This document shows positions 14,322 through 17,342 of a stretch of 17,342 nt of DNA, one piece after another. The stretch comes from BB31 sp964582525 (lineage in GTDB: Bacteria > Pseudomonadota > Gammaproteobacteria > Beggiatoales > Beggiatoaceae). The stretch's first letter is position 1, and the number at the start of each line of letters is the position of its first letter. Below the pieces are notes generated by a model. The model was not told where the DNA came from and did not search any database. It worked only from the letters and a program-made list of their open reading frames with translations. A program made the position numbers and the translations under genes. The stretch lies in assembly GCA_964582525.1 (NCBI GenBank), contig CAZOSP010000085.1, positions 1-17,342 on the forward strand. Direction: 5' to 3'.

Positions 14322-14401
14322 GTTGGGCTGAGGAACGAAGCCCAACAATCAGGACATTCCAGCATCGCATGTTGGGCTTCGCAAAAGGCGCTCAGCCCAA
14401 C
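14322..14401. repeat. Nested palindromic repeat
   Basis: Two perfect inverted repeats are nested: GTTGGGCTGAG (14322-14332) with CTCAGCCCAAC (14391-14401), and GAAGCCCAAC (14337-14346) with GTTGGGCTTC (14371-14380). All four arms share the core GTTGGGCT. It begins directly at the end of the Fic remnant. GTTGGGC-type palindromes are common dispersed repeats in gammaproteobacteria. Confidence 0.85.
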
Positions 14402-14410
14402 CTTGTATCT

Positions 14411-14693
14411 GGGGTGGTGAAAATTCATAGTGTTGAGTCGATTGATATGATCCGGATTTCGTTCCGCTTATTTTTCTCTTCCCCCCCATCTCTCATGGGA
14501 AAACTATGGGAAAGCTAATCTCCAGATTAGCTCAAACGGCGTAGCCGTTTCACGCCGCCTACGGCGGCGGTGCTAAGTCTTACGATTAGCACTCCCAGAT
14601 GTTCCTGTTTGCCCGAAGGGGTTAGCATCGGAACAAAAGCGCAACCTGTTTGCTTGCCAAAAACCTCCAAAATCGAATAATTTTCACCACCCC
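14411..14693. mobile_element. 283-bp element with 15-bp TIRs and 11-bp duplication
   Basis: GGGGTGGTGAAAATT (14411-14425) and its exact complement AATTTTCACCACCCC (14679-14693) form the ends. The 11-bp ACCTTGTATCT stands directly outside each end (14400-14410 and 14694-14704), a textbook target duplication. It contains no ORF of note, so it is a non-autonomous element. Duplications of 10-13 bp are typical of IS4-group transposases; the family of this one is not established. The interior 14514-14592 has four consecutive perfect hairpins. Confidence 0.85.
14514..14592. repeat. Four hairpins in a row inside the 283-bp element
   Basis: Perfect stems follow one another: GCTAATCT/AGATTAGC (14514-14531), AAACGGC/GCCGTTT (14534-14550), CGCCGCC/GGCGGCG (14553-14569) and GTGCTAA/TTAGCAC (14570-14592). 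A fifth, GTTCC/GGAAC (14601-14634), encloses CCCGAAGGG. Confidence 0.8.
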
Positions 14694-14704
14694 ACCTTGT
14701 ATCT

Positions 14705-14869
14705 ACGCGGGCTGAAGTTTTCGTTTAATCCGAATGCGGTTTTATGAAGCCTTGCCAGCTTCGGCAGAGTGCGAATATCAGGGTAATTTTTATCCTGACG
14801 ACTAATCATTAACCTGTGGTAGTGGAGAGGAAGCGATGGTTTCCTCTCTCTTTTCTGGTGAGTGCGAAT
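14705..14869. repeat. Gene-free stretch with small hairpins
   Basis: No gene is visible. There are small stems GAAGC/GCTTC (about 14741-14757), TCAGG/CCTGA (about 14778-14798) and GAGAGGAA/TTCCTCTC (14825-14848). The 12-bp GAGTGCGAATAT occurs at 14767-14778 and again at 14860-14871, just before the HIT start codon. Confidence 0.5.
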
Positions 14870-15235
14870 ATGACCTGTCCTTTTTGCGAACCGTAACGGC
14901 TGTTGCTCGACCATCTGCTGACCTTAGCCTTATTGGACGGCTATCCCATTTCACCCGGACATACGCTGATTGTACCGAAACGTCATATCGCTTCATTGTT
15001 CGAGGCAACGCTTGAAGAACAGCAGGCTTTGCTGATGACGTTGAACGAGGCCAGGAGTTTGTTGCAGCAGGAATATCAGCCGGACGGGTTTAATATCGGC
15101 ATCAACGACGGCGAAGCCGCCGGTCAAACTGTTGGGCATCTGCATATTCACCTGATTCCGCGTTATCGCGGGGATTGTGCTGATCCGCGTGGTGGCATAC
15201 GCTGGCTTTTTCCTGAAAAGGCGGAATATGGGTAG
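14870..15235 (+). pseudogene. HIT-family hydrolase with early nonsense codon
   Basis: HIT proteins hydrolyse nucleotide conjugates such as dinucleoside polyphosphates or AMP derivatives. The frame starts MTCPFCEP, the usual cysteine-pair N-terminus of the group, then meets TAA at 14894-14896 (codon 9). It continues in the same frame without another stop to 15235. The rest is well kept: DGYPISPGHTLIVPKRHI, NIGINDGEAAGQTVGHLHIHLIPRY with the HxHxH triad (nucleotides 15137-15151), and GGIRW. A change of CAA (Gln) to TAA explains it. A TTG at 14903 could restart a 110-residue protein lacking the Cys pair and first strand. I call it a recent pseudogene; restart is an open alternative. Confidence 0.85.
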
Positions 15236-15310
15236 AATGTTGGGCAGACTATGGATAAAACCCGTATGGATTCGATGTGAGCGTATATACTGCCGAGGCT
15301 GAAAAAAATC

Positions 15311-15620
15311 ATGAAAGCAGATTTGATACTCAGGGAGAAGGTGATTTTCACGGGCGGTTATATTCAGGAAATCGTGATTTGGCGGTTATTGGAAGCGGTC
15401 AAAGGTAGTTCTGCATCATTACAAATATTGCTTGTTTTTCGGCCTGCCGAATCAGCGCATTATTGGTTATGACAATGAAAGACCGAAGGGCGATCACCGG
15501 CATTACGGCGATAGAGAAGAGTTTTATACTTTCACCAGTCCCCAACAGTTGATACAGGATTTTCTCGCGGATGTCAGCGAATACAGGAATACCCACCATG
15601 ACGACACAACGCAGACTTGA
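15311..15620 (+). pseudogene. DUF6516-type toxin gene with a +1 frameshift
   Basis: The first frame gives MKADLILREKVIFTGGYIQE and then IVIWRL, the N-terminus of the DUF6516 toxin-like family. After codon 34 one extra base (G at about 15413) shifts the frame. The continuation from 15414 reads HHYKYCLFFGLPNQRIIGYD, then ERPKGDHRHYG and TFTSPQQLIQDFLADV, ending at 15620. Without that base the gene would encode about 102 residues of normal length. It overlaps the next gene by 23 bases, the usual arrangement for this toxin and its DNA-binding antitoxin. A weak GAGG lies 12 bases before the ATG, and a -10-like TATACT lies at 15286-15291. The family assignment rests on memory of its sequence pattern. 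Confidence 0.75.
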
Positions 15621-16068
15621 AATTAAAGTGTTATCTGAAGAAGAAGCGATGCTGGCATCCGCCGCCAGGTTTACCGATGCTTGGGAGCATGGTGAATATG
15701 CCGGTGAATATACTTCTCGCGGTCAACTTTTCGGATTACTGAACTTTAGTGAGCTTGAAAGACCGTTAAAACTCAAACTCTAAAAACCGAAAACTTTAAC
15801 GTCAGAAGTATACCTCACATTTACCTCACCCGCTTTGCTGTTCAAGATATTCACCGCCCGCCGCTGGAATCTGCTGGTGGCACTGCACAAAATCGGCAAA
15901 ACCGGGATTCAGCAATTAGCGCAGGAAACCGAACAGACCGTGGATATAGTCACCGCCGACATCGCAACCTTGGAACAATACGGCATGGTTGAAACAGCCG
16001 CCAACCAGGTTTATGTGCCTTATGCGGAAATTCATGCGGATTTTACCTTGCGGGCGGAAGCGGCTTGA
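15598..16068 (+). pseudogene. COG4190-type antitoxin split by a 100-bp element
   Basis: The N-terminal part reads MTTQRRLEIKVLSEEEAMLA and continues to EHGEYAGEY. The C-terminal part is LTFTSPALLFKIFTARRWNL, then a helix-turn-helix (TGIQQLAQETEQTVDIVTAD) and VPYAEIHADF. Together these are a complete protein of about 122 residues of the HVO_A0114-like/COG4190 DNA-binding family, which often accompanies DUF6516 toxins. The element at 15711-15810 plus a duplicated TA sits between them. It adds 102 bases, so the frame is kept, but it brings a TAA at 15781-15783. As read, the product is a 61-residue fragment with a foreign tail and no helix-turn-helix. Confidence 0.85.
15709..15812 (+). mobile_element. 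100-bp inverted-repeat element (MITE-like), copy 2
   Basis: The element 15711-15810 is flanked by TA duplications and differs from the copy at 2177-2276 at three positions. Excising it with one TA rejoins GAATACCTCACATTTACC, restoring an uninterrupted antitoxin frame. This is strong internal evidence for insertion and for the exact ends. No transposase is encoded; an IS630-like enzyme in trans is the likely source by TA preference. Confidence 0.9.
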
Positions 16069-16077
16069 TGATTTCGC

Positions 16078-16141
16078 GTAGCTTGGATGGCGCGTAGCGG
16101 AGTCCAGCACGGAGCATTCCGCGTTGCTTCATGCGGGCTAC
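16078..16141. repeat. REP-like palindrome replacing the PIN gene start
   Basis: GTAGC (16078-16082) and GCTAC (16137-16141) close an imperfect inverted repeat in which ATG, GC and CGGA blocks recur in mirror order. This type (GTAGC...GCATGAAGC) is common in gammaproteobacteria. It begins just after the antitoxin stop and runs into the PIN remnant. Confidence 0.6.
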
Positions 16142-16373
16142 TTGCTCAAAGACTTTTGATGAAACGGCGGCTTTGCTGGAGCGGGCTAATGCGTTTACAT
16201 CATTCGGCATCAAAGCCAAAGACGCTTTGCATGTGTCGGCGGCGATTGAAGGACAAGCGGATGTCTTCATTACAACTGACGACAGGCTTATGAAGAAACT
16301 TGCAGAAACCTCAGATATTCGGGCTGTCAATCCTGTAGACATCGTTGGAGAAATTGATGAATATCATGACTGA
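16131..16373 (+). pseudogene. PIN-domain toxin, 3' remnant
   Basis: The C-terminal half of a VapC-like PIN ribonuclease: FGIKAKDALHVSAAIEGQAD and VFITTDDRLMKKL, ending in IRAVNPVDIV. Two of the four PIN acidic positions remain (Asp31 in KDALH and Asp50/51 in TTDD). The N-terminal strand with the first aspartate and the middle acidic residue are missing. The first codons of the frame, including its ATG, come from the REP-like repeat (16078-16141), so there is no genuine start. The 3' end overlaps the next gene by 17 bases, which shows the two were once translated together. An active nuclease is not expected. Confidence 0.8.
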
Positions 16374-16569
16374 TACGGAAATACGGGCGAAGGGAATGCA
16401 GGTACTCATCAGCGCCCTTGGCGAAGTTCAGGCGGAAAAATTTATCACGCTGATTATGCGTGAGCCGTTTGATTATACCGAATGGCAGCGAGACCTGTGG
16501 AACGACAAATCCGTTGAAGAAATCAGTAAAATGGCGATGCAGCACAGGCTTAGGCAGAGAGATTGAATT
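16357..16569 (+). CDS. Small companion gene of the PIN remnant
   Basis: A predicted helical protein of about 69 residues beginning MNIMTDTEIRAKGMQVLISA, with AEKFITLIMREPFDYTEWQR and SVEEISKMAMQHR. I recall similar short proteins beside PIN-domain genes but cannot give a family name. The start at 16357 is fixed by TGGAG (16346-16350) six bases upstream; the start overlaps the end of the PIN frame, a sign of translational coupling. A second ATG at 16366 is less well spaced. The frame is intact, unlike its partner. It might be the antitoxin half of the pair, though the order toxin-then-antitoxin is less usual. Confidence 0.65.
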
Positions 16570-16615
16570 GTCACAAGGCTGCTCCAACCATTAAAAGTAC
16601 CAACAGAATCATCGC

Positions 16616-16873
16616 ATGAACTCACTGACACACTACATCAAGGCGTTTACCAAATTGCGGGTTGCCCGTTCCGGTGATGAAAAAGCCCCGCATAAACCGG
16701 TTTTGTTGTTGTCGGTGATGGATGCTGTTGAAGCGGGCGAGATGAGCGACAACAAGGTGTTCATCACGCCGGAACTGATTGCCCGCTTCAAGTCGAACTG
16801 GTCGCTGCTGGTGTTGACGAATGCTTTTGTACCGAACTTTTCGCTGCCGTTTTATTATCTGAAAAATGAATGA
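16616..16873 (+). pseudogene. HNH-endonuclease N-terminal fragment
   Basis: The 85-residue frame resembles the start of HNH restriction-type endonucleases of about 250-300 residues: TKLRVARSGDEKAPHKPVLL, then DNKVFITPELIARFKSNWSL and PNFSLPFYYLKNE. In relatives the last motif continues with GFW and a long body carrying the HNH site. Here a TGA follows directly (16871-16873) and the sequence passes into the Phd antitoxin's ribosome-binding site. The nuclease part is therefore missing, probably by a deletion joining the two genes. No Shine-Dalgarno precedes its ATG. Family assignment is by pattern memory. Confidence 0.65.
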
Positions 16874-16883
16874 GGACAATCAC

Positions 16884-17138
16884 ATGCAATTAACTGTGCC
16901 TTTGAGCGATATTCAAGCGAACCCAGCGCAGGTTATTCGCCGTGCTGCTGACAGCCATCTGGCGGTGGTGCTGATGCAGGCGGGGGAAGCCGTAGCGGTT
17001 CTCCAAACCTTGGAAGATTACCAACGTAGCGAGGCCAATGTCGAATTTATGCGCGCCATTATCCAAGGACTTGCGGATATCGAGTCTGGACATGAAGTCT
17101 CACTTGCCGAAGCGCGGGCGCGTTTGGATTTGAATTGA
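16884..17138 (+). CDS. Phd/YefM-type antitoxin
   Basis: The 84-residue protein MQLTVPLSDIQANPAQVIRR, with a central LAVVLMQAGEAVAVLQTLED, follows the Phd/YefM pattern. The N-terminal half forms a DNA-binding dimer that represses the operon. The C-terminal half, GLADIESGHEVSLAEARARL, would wrap the toxin. GAGGA (16872-16876) lies seven bases before the ATG at 16884; an ATG 18 bases earlier in the same frame has no such signal. The stop TGA at 17136-17138 overlaps the ATG of the toxin frame by one base, as in working pairs, but that toxin is truncated. This is one of only two intact frames in the decayed stretch. Confidence 0.85.
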   Translation: MQLTVPLSDIQANPAQVIRRAADSHLAVVLMQAGEAVAVLQTLEDYQRSEANVEFMRAIIQGLADIESGHEVSLAEARARLDLN

Positions 17139-17236
17139 TGGGTGTGGCGGTGACGTTAAGTGAATCCGCTTTGCAAAAGACGCTTAGCACATCCCACGCT
17201 GGCTTACAAAAAAAGCTTATATGGAAAGACAAATGA
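17138..17236 (+). pseudogene. ParE-like toxin, 5' remnant
   Basis: The frame begins MGVAVTLSESALQ, which resembles the start of ParE/RelE-family toxins paired with this kind of antitoxin. It then departs from the family and stops after 32 codons (TGA 17234-17236), where the usual length is about 90-100. The ATG overlaps the antitoxin stop (ATGA arrangement), so position and start both support the identity. The matching part is short, which limits certainty. Confidence 0.55.
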
Positions 17237-17342
17237 AAAAATTACTGAAAAAACCTCTACTATCATTTCTCTATCTATTAACCACTCTGGTAGTCCTGTA
17301 ATGGTAGTGCTATCGAGACCCAATGAGGCTAAATTTTTGCCC
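17160..17342 (+). other. Open frame running off the right edge
   Basis: A frame starting with GTG at 17160 stays open to the window end. Its last part reads SGSPVMVVLSRPNEAKFL, vaguely like the core of a Phd-type antitoxin. No Shine-Dalgarno was found. In another frame, an ATG at 17233 after GGAAAG gives a 22-residue hydrophobic peptide starting MKKLLKKPLL. Either could be the start of a real gene, and neither can be settled without more sequence. Confidence 0.25.

Noticed and set aside
14322..14704. CRISPR-like array of GTTGGGCT or GCTAA units
   Set aside because: The repeated units are inverted arms of hairpins of unequal spacing, not direct repeats with regular spacers.
14684..14914. 76-codon minus-strand open frame spanning the element end and HIT start
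   Set aside because: It crosses the border of the 283-bp element and the HIT start, has no ribosome-binding site and has no family resemblance I trust.
16087..16293. Alternative open frame over the PIN remnant
   Set aside because: It is out of frame with the PIN homology and begins in the REP-like repeat.

Overview
The window looks like chromosomal DNA of a gammaproteobacterium. LpoA and OmpW are typical of that class, and Fmt, LolC/E and RtcB fit it. The many palindromic repeats and small inverted-repeat elements recall sulfur-oxidising Thiotrichales, but that narrower placement is inference. Base composition is moderate and the layout is loose, with long intergenic gaps full of structured repeats. 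I recognised no rRNA, tRNA or CRISPR array.

Layout. 1-809: no protein gene of normal size, but a large hairpin (264-420) and a compact transcription unit with a strong promoter, a 14-codon leader ORF, alternative hairpins and a terminator, directly upstream of rtcB (810-2006). 2282-2602: a small unknown gene whose Shine-Dalgarno sequence has been separated from its start by a 100-bp inverted-repeat element. 2761-4817: a three-gene + strand module of a receiver-like regulator, a Ras-like GTPase and a roadblock/LC7 protein. 4981-5742: ompW (-). 6094-7350: a LolC/E lipoprotein-release permease (+), convergent with fmt (-). 8640-9863: an orphan tyrosine recombinase between sequences of the same small-element family. 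10009-11922: a secreted von Willebrand A protein with calcium-binding repeats (-), divergent from lpoA (12040-13968).

14000-17342 is different. It is a string of broken defence and toxin-antitoxin genes packed among repeats. They are a Fic fragment that keeps only its inhibitory-helix motif, a 283-bp element with 15-bp inverted repeats and an 11-bp target duplication, a HIT hydrolase with a nonsense codon, a frameshifted DUF6516-type toxin, its overlapping antitoxin split by the 100-bp element, a PIN-domain stump, a small intact companion gene, an HNH-endonuclease N-terminal fragment, an intact Phd antitoxin and a truncated ParE-like toxin. Every recognisable toxin or nuclease is broken, while two small antitoxin-like genes remain intact.

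The 100-bp element family (ends TACTTCT, TA target duplications) links the regions. Intact copies lie at 2177-2276 and 15711-15810, a diverged one at 8352-8452 and a truncated one at 9869-9932. In three cases the pre-insertion site can be reconstructed from the window itself.
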